NCBI GenBank assembly: GCA_030835065.1
Contig: JAUQWR010000203.1
Location: 1-5,052 of the forward strand
Source: Candidatus Kapaibacterium sp.
GTDB lineage: Bacteria > Bacteroidota > Ignavibacteria > Kapaibacteriales > UBA2268
DNA: 5,052 nucleotides
Direction of reading: 5' to 3'
This document shows positions 1 to 5,052 of the stretch, piece after piece. Below the pieces are notes generated by a model. That model was not told the DNA's origin, made no database searches, and worked only from the letters and a program-made list of their open reading frames with translations. Every line of letters starts with the position of its first letter. Positions within the stretch are counted from its first letter, which is position 1. A program made the position numbers and the translations under genes.

Positions 1-964
1 AAGAAAAGTAGAGCCAGAAAATATTGTTGTTTCAGGTGGTGCAAAACAAGCAATTATGGTCGCTCTCCAAGCAATTTTAAATCCTCAGGAAGAATGTATA
101 TTTCCTGCTCCTTACTGGGTTTCTTATACTGAAATGTGTAAGATGATTGGTGCTGTGCCTGTTCCTGTATATCCCGAAGATGGAACTTTCTATCCAAGAA
201 TTCAAGATATCGAAAAAGTAATTACTTCTTATACAAAATGTGTGATTATAAATAGTCCCAATAATCCCACAGGTGCTATGTATTCTGAAGATTTCATTCG
301 TGATATTGTCGAGTTATGCGAAAAACGTGGTTTGTATCTTATTATGGATGATATTTATCACAGGCTTATTTTCGACAATCGCAAACCAATTTCTTGCTAC
401 CAATTTGCTAAAGACTTATCTGAAAACTCAAAATTAATAGTAATCAATGGTATTTCTAAGCAATATGCAATGACCGGGTTTAGAATTGGATGGGCAGTGG
501 CAAACAAAAAATTAGCAAAAGTAATGACTAATATACAAGGACATCAAACTTCAGGTCCTTCAGTTGTATTGCAACAAGCGGCAGTTGGTGCACTAAATGG
601 TGTCCAATCGAGTGTAGATAATCTACGCAGAACATTAGAAAATAATCGAAATGTAATGATGGAAAGATTAAATGCATTTGAAGGAATTAGAGCTACCAAG
701 CCGGATGGAACTTTTTATTGCTTTGTAGATTTTAGTCATTATATGAAGGATTCCAGAGCATTATCTACATTTCTGCTCGATAAAGTAAGAGTATTGACAG
801 TGCCAGGCGTAGAATTTGGCTTAGAAGGATATTTGAGGCTATCTACTTGCGGTATAATCAAAGACATTACCGAAGGAATTGAAAGAATCAAATGGGCGCT
901 CGATCCTAATTCACCAAATGAACTTTATATTGGCGAACGCAAGCTCGTGAGGGATTGGCTATGA
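1..964 (+). CDS. PLP-dependent class I aminotransferase, probably aspartate aminotransferase (5' partial)
   Basis: Probably transfers the amino group between aspartate and 2-oxoglutarate, giving oxaloacetate and glutamate in the cytoplasm. The frame is open from base 2, so the ATG at 56 is internal (the residues before it, ending VVSGGAKQAI, are typical of the family) and roughly 80-100 N-terminal residues lie outside the window. In the 320-residue fragment I see NSPNNPTG at 84-91 (the Asn of NPTG contacts PLP), DDIY at 116-119 (Asp to the PLP ring nitrogen, Tyr to its O3'), SKQYAMTGFRIGW with the Schiff-base lysine at K153 and R161, and LRLSTC with R279, the expected substrate alpha-carboxylate arginine. 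All catalytic positions are intact. The C-terminal tail of about 20 residues runs past the usual end and carries the ribosome site of pckA; the stop overlaps the pckA start. The subfamily looks like AspAT class I-beta; an aromatic or prephenate aminotransferase cannot be excluded. Family certain, substrate likely. Confidence 0.93.
   Translation, partial: RKVEPENIVVSGGAKQAIMVALQAILNPQEECIFPAPYWVSYTEMCKMIGAVPVPVYPEDGTFYPRIQDIEKVITSYTKCVIINSPNNPTGAMYSEDFIRDIVELCEKRGLYLIMDDIYHRLIFDNRKPISCYQFAKDLSENSKLIVINGISKQYAMTGFRIGWAVANKKLAKVMTNIQGHQTSGPSVVLQQAAVGALNGVQSSVDNLRRTLENNRNVMMERLNAFEGIRATKPDGTFYCFVDFSHYMKDSRALSTFLLDKVRVLTVPGVEFGLEGYLRLSTCGIIKDITEGIERIKWALDPNSPNELYIGERKLVRDWL
949..952 (+). promoter_or_regulatory. 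Shine-Dalgarno site that decides the pckA start
   Basis: GAGG lies within the last codons of the aminotransferase gene, 8 bases before the ATG at 961. An alternative in-frame TTG at 955 would leave only 2 bases between this site and the start codon, so the ATG is preferred. The stop and start share ATGA (961-964), the usual arrangement for translational coupling. Confidence 0.6.
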
Positions 965-2610
965 AATATTTAGATTTTCCGACACCTGCAAGCAGTCATG
1001 CTAAAGAGTATTCGAGCGATTATAAGCTTGTCAATCATGGTTTGCAGTATCTCGATAAAGTGTATTGGAACCTAACCACGCCGTCTTTGGTCGAGGAAGC
1101 TGTATTTCGTGGAGAAGCTCATTTAGTCAATGGAGGAGCTCTTCTTGTCAATACTGGCAAATGGACAGCTCGTGCTGCTAATGATAAGTTTATTGTCGAT
1201 GAAGAATCTACAAGAGATAAAATTTGGTGGGGTGTATATAACCGCCCAATTACTGAAGAAAAATTTAATGGTTTGCTCGCTAGAATGTTGGCTTATTTGC
1301 AAGGCGAAGAGCTATTTGTGCAGGACTGTTATGTGGGTGCTGATCCAAATTATAGAATGCCAATCAGAATTGTAACTGAAAATGCCTGGCAATCATTATT
1401 TGCTCGAAATATGTTTATTCCTATTGAAAATAGAAATGAACTAAAAACTCATGTTCCAGATTTTACTCTGATTGCAGCCCCATCTTTCAAGGCAGATCCT
1501 AAAGTTGATGGTACGCGCACAGAAACTGCTATGATAATCAATTTTTCACAAAGAATTGCTTTAGTGATGGGAACTTATTATGGTGGCGAAATCAAGAAAA
1601 CAATTTTTACAGTGATGAATTATCTTAAGCCTTTAGAAAATGTTATGGCAATGCATTGCTCGGCAAATGTTGGTGATAATGGTGATGTTGCTCTATTCTT
1701 TGGATTGTCTGGTACTGGCAAGACAACATTATCAGCAGATCCAAAACGTAAGTTGATAGGCGATGACGAACATGGTTGGAGCGACGATGGAGTCTTCAAT
1801 TTCGAAGGTGGATGTTATGCAAAAGTTATCAGACTATCGGGCGAGCATGAACCTGAAATACATGCTTGTACTCATAGATTTGGTACAATTCTGGAAAATG
1901 TGGTTTACGATCCGGCATCTAGAAATATTGATTTAGATGATGATTCGCTAACTGAAAACACACGTGCTTCATATCCTTTGGATTTCATACCTAATTCCTT
2001 GCCAGACAAGATGACAAGAACACATCCCAAAGATGTGATTTTCTTGACTTGCGATGCAACAGGTGTATTGCCACCAATAGCCAGACTTGATATGAATCAG
2101 GCAATGTATCATTTTATAAGTGGATATACTTCAAAGATAGCAGGTACAGAAATTGGATTGGGAATAGAGCCGGAAATAGCATTTAGTGCTTGTTTTGGAG
2201 CTCCATTCATGGTTCACCATCCTTTCTATTATGCAAATCTGCTAAGATCAAAAATGGAGAAAAATGGTGCTCGCTGCTGGTTGGTAAATACCGGATGGGT
2301 CGGTGGCAAATTTGGAGTCGGAAAGCGTATTAGTATCCGACATACAAGGAATATGCTTAATGCTGCATTAGATGGCAAGCTGGACAATGTGGAATACCGT
2401 AAAGATAAAATATTTGGATTTCATGTACCTGTGTCTTGTCCTGACGTGCCAGATGATGTATTAGAGCCATCAAATGCATGGGGCAGTAAAGATGAGTATT
2501 GGAACAAATATGATGCACTTGCAGCTCGATATATTGAGAACTTCAAATTGTTTGCATCAGGATGTCCGCTCGACGTAGTCAATGCCGGACCTCAAAGATT
2601 AAATAAGTAA
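961..2610 (+). CDS. pckA: Phosphoenolpyruvate carboxykinase (ATP)
   Basis: Catalyses oxaloacetate + ATP to phosphoenolpyruvate + CO2 + ADP (EC 4.1.1.49), the first committed step of gluconeogenesis from C4 acids; cytoplasmic. The 549 residues compare with 540 in E. coli, so it is full length. Numbering from the ATG at 961, the active site lines up almost residue for residue with E. coli: YYGGEIKK at 206-213 (Y207, K213), H232-C233 in MHCSANVG, the P-loop GLSGTGKTT at 248-256 with K254, the second kinase motif LIGDDEHGW at 265-273 with D269, and ENTRASYP with R335 (E. coli R333). The C-terminal lobe has NTGWVGGKFGVGKRI at 443-457. The N-terminal substrate loop reads TARAANDK (69-76) where E. 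coli has TGRSPKDK; the arginine (R71, E. coli R65) is kept. The P-loop type makes it the ATP form, not the GTP form. It overlaps the aminotransferase by 4 bases, so aspartate-derived oxaloacetate can feed it directly, and a terminator follows 5 bases after the stop. An in-frame TTG at 955 is possible but less likely as start. Confidence 0.97.
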   Translation: MKYLDFPTPASSHAKEYSSDYKLVNHGLQYLDKVYWNLTTPSLVEEAVFRGEAHLVNGGALLVNTGKWTARAANDKFIVDEESTRDKIWWGVYNRPITEEKFNGLLARMLAYLQGEELFVQDCYVGADPNYRMPIRIVTENAWQSLFARNMFIPIENRNELKTHVPDFTLIAAPSFKADPKVDGTRTETAMIINFSQRIALVMGTYYGGEIKKTIFTVMNYLKPLENVMAMHCSANVGDNGDVALFFGLSGTGKTTLSADPKRKLIGDDEHGWSDDGVFNFEGGCYAKVIRLSGEHEPEIHACTHRFGTILENVVYDPASRNIDLDDDSLTENTRASYPLDFIPNSLPDKMTRTHPKDVIFLTCDATGVLPPIARLDMNQAMYHFISGYTSKIAGTEIGLGIEPEIAFSACFGAPFMVHHPFYYANLLRSKMEKNGARCWLVNTGWVGGKFGVGKRISIRHTRNMLNAALDGKLDNVEYRKDKIFGFHVPVSCPDVPDDVLEPSNAWGSKDEYWNKYDALAARYIENFKLFASGCPLDVVNAGPQRLNK

Positions 2611-2615
2611 AAAAA

Positions 2616-2645
2616 GGGGGCTTACAACAAAGCCCCCATTTTTTT
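2616..2645 (+). terminator. Rho-independent terminator after pckA
   Basis: A perfect 8-bp GC-rich stem, GGGGGCTT (2616-2623) with AAGCCCCC (2630-2637), closes a 6-base loop and is followed by A and seven T (2639-2645). It begins 5 bases after the pckA stop and should end the aminotransferase-pckA transcript. Seven A (2609-2615) stand before the stem, so it may also work in the opposite direction, though no minus-strand gene needs it here. Confidence 0.93.
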
Positions 2646-2740
2646 GAATTTATTGACTTCTAAAGAATTAGAGCTAATCAAGCATTGTAAGATTAATTTT
2701 TAGACTCCAAATAATTTTATAAATTGCATCTAATGGCACG

Positions 2741-2773
2741 TTATTTGTTCATAATAAACTGCTTTATTATTTG
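2741..2773 (+). promoter_or_regulatory. Possible promoter of the sugar-kinase gene
   Basis: The 144 bases between the pckA terminator and the kinase start must contain its promoter if it is a separate unit. The best candidate is TATTTG (2742-2747), a 17-base spacer and TATTAT (2765-2770), which also reads as TTTG (2744-2747) and TTTG (2770-2773), near the Bacteroidota pattern TTTG...TAnnTTTG but with one base too many between TA and TTTG. It would leave a leader of only about 10 bases. Such matches are common in AT-rich DNA, so this is a weak call. Confidence 0.2.
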
Positions 2774-2789
2774 AAAATTTGGTTGATTT

Positions 2790-3737
2790 ATGGCTCAAAA
2801 GAATGATTATACCATTATTGGTATTGATGGCGGCGGAACTCATACCCGCGGTGTATTGTATAGAGAAGGTAAAGTAATTGCTCAAGCTAAATCAGGGACT
2901 TCGAGAATTGGTGCTGTCGGAGTTGGCGAATCCTGCGAACGAACCTTAAATGTGATTATAGAGTTGTGTCATAAAGCTGAAATTGAAACTTCCGAGTTAG
3001 ATGCGGTTGTGGTTGGTTTGGCTGGTGTATGGCTCGAAGAAGAAAAGAAACGTTCTCAAGCTTTGCTAAAAACTTTAGCACGCGGACAAGGAATTTCGTT
3101 TAATGATCTTGTCGTTACAAGCGATGCTGAATTGGCTTTAGAAGGTGCTTTTGATGGTGGTAATGGTATTATTACTATAGTCGGTACCGGTTCGATTGGA
3201 CTAGGCAAGGTTGCAAAAAACCAATTGGTAAGATGCGGCGGCTGGGGTATTGAGCTGGACGACGAAGGAAGTGGTGCCTGGATTGGTCGCGAAGGCCTTA
3301 CTGCGGCTGTAAGGGCTCTTGATGGTAGGGGTAAATTTACTGCTATGACTAAATTATTGGAAGATGTATCTCCGGTAATTGACTTAAAGCAACCTCGAAC
3401 AATTGTAAAAGCATATAACGAAAGAGCTTTCGAATATCATATGCTTACACCTTTGGTAATGCAATGCGCGGTAGATGGCGATGATGTTTGTTTGGGTATT
3501 ATTAAACGTTCAGCAAAGCATCTTCTGGAATTGCCGGTAGCTCTTTTGCCACATTATAAAACAAAAACTGTCGATGTAGCTCTGATGGGTGGTATTATCG
3601 AAAATAATACTCTACTGGCAGGATTACTTAAAGATGAAATTAATAATCATGAAAAATTGAACTTGGTAGATCCTAAAGCTAATGCTTTGATGGGTGCTTA
3701 CTCATTAGCTGTCAAGTTGATCGAAGAAATGGAATAA
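2790..3737 (+). CDS. BadF/BadG/BcrA/BcrD-type ATPase, N-acetylglucosamine kinase-like
   Basis: A member of the ASKHA (actin/hexokinase/Hsp70 fold) superfamily, probably phosphorylating an amino sugar such as N-acetylglucosamine with ATP in the cytoplasm, for recycling of cell-wall or chitin-derived sugar. The 315 residues match the roughly 300-residue GlcNAc-kinase-like members. Motifs in order: phosphate-1 IGIDGGGTHT (10-19, D13), SDAELAL (111-117, with D112 near the place of the catalytic aspartate), phosphate-2 GTGS (132-135), the sugar-site signature CGGWGIELDDEGSGAWIG (149-166), the adenosine motif ALMGGIIENN (264-273) and a closing PKANALMGA (295-303). No iron-sulfur cysteine pattern is seen, which speaks against the benzoyl-CoA reductase or 2-hydroxyacyl-CoA dehydratase activators of the same domain family. 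D157 stands where many relatives have Gly (LGDEGSG). The ATG at 2790 has no clear Shine-Dalgarno; it is kept because the phosphate-1 motif follows at the usual distance. Isolated between two terminators. Family firm; substrate (GlcNAc, glucosamine or MurNAc) not decided. Confidence 0.88.
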   Translation: MAQKNDYTIIGIDGGGTHTRGVLYREGKVIAQAKSGTSRIGAVGVGESCERTLNVIIELCHKAEIETSELDAVVVGLAGVWLEEEKKRSQALLKTLARGQGISFNDLVVTSDAELALEGAFDGGNGIITIVGTGSIGLGKVAKNQLVRCGGWGIELDDEGSGAWIGREGLTAAVRALDGRGKFTAMTKLLEDVSPVIDLKQPRTIVKAYNERAFEYHMLTPLVMQCAVDGDDVCLGIIKRSAKHLLELPVALLPHYKTKTVDVALMGGIIENNTLLAGLLKDEINNHEKLNLVDPKANALMGAYSLAVKLIEEME

Positions 3738-3740
3738 AAT

Positions 3741-3835
3741 AAAATTTAGTTAAGATTTTTAGCTTTTAAATTGTTGCTTGACCTTTTACTTTAGAAGGTC
3801 AAGCTTCATTTTTTTATAATGTTAACTAAAATTTT
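3741..3835. repeat. Outer inverted repeat around the kinase terminator
   Basis: TTTAGTTAA (3745-3753) is the exact reverse complement of TTAACTAAA (3822-3830). Outside it the arms continue imperfectly (AAAATT at 3741-3746 against AATTTT at 3830-3835, with a slipped T). The terminator hairpin at 3776-3804 sits inside, so the region could form a hairpin within a larger stem. The arms are very AT-rich and may be chance. Confidence 0.35.
3776..3815 (+). terminator. Rho-independent terminator after the sugar-kinase gene
   Basis: A perfect 10-bp stem, GCTTGACCTT (3776-3785) with AAGGTCAAGC (3795-3804), closes a 9-base loop and is followed by TTCA and seven T (3809-3815). It begins 38 bases after the kinase stop. 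Its stem core GCTTGAC recurs in the minus-strand terminator at 4117-4160. Confidence 0.88.
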
Positions 3836-3848
3836 TATCCAAACAATT

Positions 3849-3891
3849 TTGTGCTACATAAGGGTTCCCTAAATAACTATCTCTAGCACGA
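3849..3891. repeat. Inverted repeat / stem-loop in the intergenic region
   Basis: TTGTGCTA (3849-3856) can pair with TAGCACGA (3884-3891), an 8-bp stem with one G-U wobble, enclosing the small palindrome AGGGTTCCCT (3861-3870). There is no T run after it, so it is not a terminator. It may be a folded part of a small RNA or a protein-binding operator. Confidence 0.35.
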
Positions 3892-4068
3892 GTGTAAAGT
3901 TGAATATTGTTAAGAGAAGTTTTTAAATATTTAATACAAAATGAAAACAATGAAAAAAGCAAGAAGAAGGAGCAAAAATTTCACAAAGTATAGTAAATCA
4001 TACTAGTAGGTACAGTTCACTCTTCAAAATCGAAGAAAAAAGTAAAAGGAAGAAGTGCACGTTTTTTC

Positions 4069-4094
4069 AAAGAGCTGAAAATATGCTCTTTTTT
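4069..4094 (+). terminator. Orphan intrinsic terminator, plus strand
   Basis: AAAGAGC (4069-4075) pairs with GCTCTTT (4085-4091) across a 9-base loop, and the T run 4089-4094 overlaps the stem end. The T run is only on the plus-strand 3' side, which gives the direction. No protein gene ends here: the nearest plus-strand stop codon of a real gene is at 3737 and already has its own terminator. It may end a small RNA or serve as a back-up terminator. Confidence 0.55.
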
Positions 4095-4116
4095 ATAAAT
4101 GAGATTTATATAAAAA

Positions 4117-4160
4117 GATGCTTGACTTATTAATTTGAAATAGAAAGAAAGTCAAGCATC
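4117..4160 (-). terminator. Rho-independent terminator of the minus-strand membrane-protein gene
   Basis: A perfect 12-bp inverted repeat, GATGCTTGACTT (4117-4128) with AAGTCAAGCATC (4149-4160), encloses a 20-base loop. On the minus strand it is followed by five T (complement of A at 4112-4116), so it reads as a terminator for the gene whose stop is at 4192-4194, about 31 bases away. The 20-base loop is long for a terminator. The stem shares GCTTGAC with the terminator at 3776-3815. Confidence 0.8.
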
Positions 4161-4191
4161 AATGCATATTAAAAAAACTTATACTATTATT

Positions 4192-5052
4192 TTATTTTTC
4201 ACTGTAAAAATCTACAGAAATACCAAAAGTTATATTACGATTAATAAGGTTCAAATCCCTTTTCCTTGGTTTGAATTTATCAAAAACTAAATGGTTATAC
4301 CCATATTGCCCAAATAAATGAATTGTATCAAATAATTCAATATAAATTCCTGCACAAAATTCAAATGAGTATTCTGATTTAGAATCCATAACAAATCCTT
4401 TCCTAATATTATCAATAGAATCAATGCTAATTTTAGAAATAGTTGGAAATCCCATCTGAACACCCATAGTAAATCCAGTTTTTAAACAATTTTTAATGAT
4501 TTCAAAATCGGAAAATGGATGAGTAAATAATCCTATAGAAAATCCTTCGATATGAATACTTTGCTTAGGATAATCATCACTAAAATTATAATCTCTTAGG
4601 TCAATGATATTATAGCCAAAACTTGCTGAAAATGAGATTGTTTCCTTATTATCATTTTTTGTAAATATTTTAGTTGTATAAATTGTAGAATCCTCGTTTT
4701 TACGTACTATCTTTTCAATTTTTTTCTGAATGTTGTTAGGTGATTTTTCTTTTATTATAGGCTCATCAACAATCATGTACTTAATAGTAATTGTATCATT
4801 GTTGTTTTTAATTATCGAATCAATTTGTTCATATTTATTGTCTGATTCTGATTGCTTACAGATCTTGTCTAAATATGGTAATTTTGTTTTAAACCTACCA
4901 AACTTCAAACTAATGCTGTTTTTTGCTCCATTTAGATGATTTGATTTTATATTTGTATAAGTATAATTAATACCATACAAATTATTTTTAAAGCCACTAA
5001 AAAAATCTATTCCTATTTGGGCATTTAAATTTGAACTTGATAAAATAATTGA
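4192..5052 (-). CDS. Predicted outer-membrane beta-barrel protein (5' partial)
   Basis: I do not recognise a named family. The frame is open to the right edge (286 codons in the window), so the TTG at 4980 is internal. Counting from the edge, residues 2-11 (IILSSSNLNA) look like the end of a signal peptide with cleavage after A11, before QIGIDFFSGF. The true start should lie only a few codons outside. The mature part shows alternating hydrophobic/polar stretches typical of membrane beta-strands, at about 140-151, 167-176, 192-204, 227-240, 243-257 and 272-283. The last, NRNITFGISVDFY, resembles a closing barrel strand but is followed by SEK instead of ending in the aromatic residue. Residues about 67-138 form a polar, Asn/Lys/Asp-rich segment, perhaps a long external loop or periplasmic insert. 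No T9SS sorting domain, OmpA peptidoglycan domain or TonB box is visible. Base composition is lower in GC than pckA (16 of 60 at 4201-4260 against 28 of 60 at 1741-1800). Its own terminator follows at 4117-4160. Export is well supported; the barrel is an inference; function unknown. Confidence 0.7.
   Translation of the reverse strand, partial: SIILSSSNLNAQIGIDFFSGFKNNLYGINYTYTNIKSNHLNGAKNSISLKFGRFKTKLPYLDKICKQSESDNKYEQIDSIIKNNNDTITIKYMIVDEPIIKEKSPNNIQKKIEKIVRKNEDSTIYTTKIFTKNDNKETISFSASFGYNIIDLRDYNFSDDYPKQSIHIEGFSIGLFTHPFSDFEIIKNCLKTGFTMGVQMGFPTISKISIDSIDNIRKGFVMDSKSEYSFEFCAGIYIELFDTIHLFGQYGYNHLVFDKFKPRKRDLNLINRNITFGISVDFYSEK

Larger units (their letters stand above)
3827..4094 (+). ncRNA. Candidate small transcript of unknown type (about 270 bases)
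   Basis: This plus-strand stretch lies after the kinase terminator yet ends in a second plus-strand terminator (4069-4094), which implies a transcript beginning in between. An exact TATAAT stands at 3815-3820 and would start RNA near 3827, but no good -35 box goes with it; a second weak candidate is TTGAAT (3900-3905), 18 bases, TAAATA (3924-3929). The stretch can form several stems: 3849-3856/3884-3891, TAGTA/TACTA at 3991-4005 and TCTTC/GAAGA at 4021-4036. It matches no RNA family that I recognise by eye (not tRNA, 6S, SRP RNA or tmRNA). A 21-codon lysine/arginine-rich frame (ATG 3941, stop 4004-4006; 9 of 21 residues basic) lies inside but has no ribosome site and looks like a by-product of the purine-rich sequence. 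The existence of a transcript is inferred, and its 5' end is uncertain. Confidence 0.25.
3738..4191. other. 454-base convergent intergenic region
   Basis: The two flanking genes point at each other. The region holds the kinase terminator, an inverted repeat, a purine-rich stretch (about 3938-4058), an orphan plus-strand terminator and the minus-strand terminator. All short frames I checked on both strands lack a ribosome site or a start codon, and none resembles a known protein. No transposase remnant, terminal repeats with target duplication, or tRNA could be supported. Confidence 0.7.

Noticed and set aside
955..960. TTG at 955 as the pckA start
   Set aside because: Only 2 bases from the GAGG site, while the ATG at 961 has proper spacing and the ATGA overlap.
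1130..1375. Plus-strand 81-codon frame inside pckA
   Set aside because: A shadow frame within a gene whose own frame is fully conserved.
2653..2680. TTGACT (2653-2658) with TAATCA (2675-2680) as a promoter for the kinase gene
   Set aside because: Good -35 but poor -10 match, and it overlaps the end of the terminator region; not better than chance in AT-rich DNA.
3849..3891. Stem-loop considered as a tRNA or riboswitch
   Set aside because: No acceptor/anticodon pattern, no T-loop GTTC context in the right place, and no gene directly downstream on the plus strand to be regulated.
3931..3984. Minus-strand 17-codon frame from GTG 3984, almost wholly hydrophobic (MKFLLLLLAFFIVFILY)
   Set aside because: It looks like a membrane micropeptide, but it is the complement of the purine-rich stretch, which gives Leu/Phe/Ile by composition; there is no Shine-Dalgarno and no promoter can be shown.
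3941..4006. Plus-strand 21-codon frame from ATG 3941, rich in Lys and Arg
   Set aside because: No ribosome site before the ATG, no similarity to a small basic ribosomal protein that I know, and the purine-rich strand gives basic residues in every frame.
3954..4133. Plus-strand open stretch without start codon, considered as a transposase or small-protein remnant
   Set aside because: AAGGAG at 3967-3972 lies before a possible ATT start, but there is no normal start codon, the frame runs through both terminator hairpin regions, and no family motif is seen.
4730..4939. Plus-strand 69-codon hydrophobic frame opposite the membrane-protein gene
   Set aside because: Antisense shadow; its hydrophobicity comes from the complement of Asn/Lys/Asp-rich codons.

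Overview
This 5,052-base window is AT-rich chromosomal DNA. It holds a gluconeogenic gene pair, a sugar-kinase-like gene, a non-coding convergent junction and part of a predicted outer-membrane protein gene. The last protein has a Sec signal peptide and a beta-barrel-like sequence, so the organism should be diderm (Gram-negative). The housekeeping proteins and the weak or absent Shine-Dalgarno sequence at one gene would fit the Bacteroidota/Ignavibacteria/Kapabacteria part of the FCB group. That placement is an inference from general appearance, not proven by a marker gene.

Layout. (1) Bases 1-964, plus strand: the 3' part of a PLP-dependent class I aminotransferase, probably aspartate aminotransferase; its N-terminus lies left of the window. 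(2) Bases 961-2610, plus: a complete ATP-dependent phosphoenolpyruvate carboxykinase, pckA, whose ATG overlaps the aminotransferase stop as ATGA and has a Shine-Dalgarno-like GAGG inside the upstream gene. A strong intrinsic terminator follows at 2616-2645. (3) Bases 2790-3737, plus: a BadF/BadG/BcrA/BcrD-type ATPase, most like an N-acetylglucosamine kinase, with its own terminator at 3776-3815. (4) Bases 3738-4191: a 454-base junction without a convincing protein gene, carrying three terminator-like hairpins where convergent transcription would need two. The extra hairpin, on the plus strand at 4069-4094, suggests a separate small transcript. (5) Bases 4192-5052, minus: a predicted outer-membrane beta-barrel protein. 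Its frame stays open to the right edge and shows the end of a signal peptide there, so the true start is outside the window.

How the genes fit together. The aminotransferase would interconvert aspartate and oxaloacetate, and PckA converts oxaloacetate to phosphoenolpyruvate. The overlapping pair therefore makes a short route from amino acids into gluconeogenesis and is probably co-translated. The kinase is set apart by a terminator and is probably a separate unit that phosphorylates an amino sugar. The membrane-protein gene is lower in GC than the left part and is unrelated in function.

No mobile element, CRISPR array, tRNA, rRNA or recognisable defence system is visible. The least explained parts are the junction at 3816-4116, with its orphan terminator and possible small RNA, and the stem sequence GCTTGAC shared by the two terminators that face each other across it.
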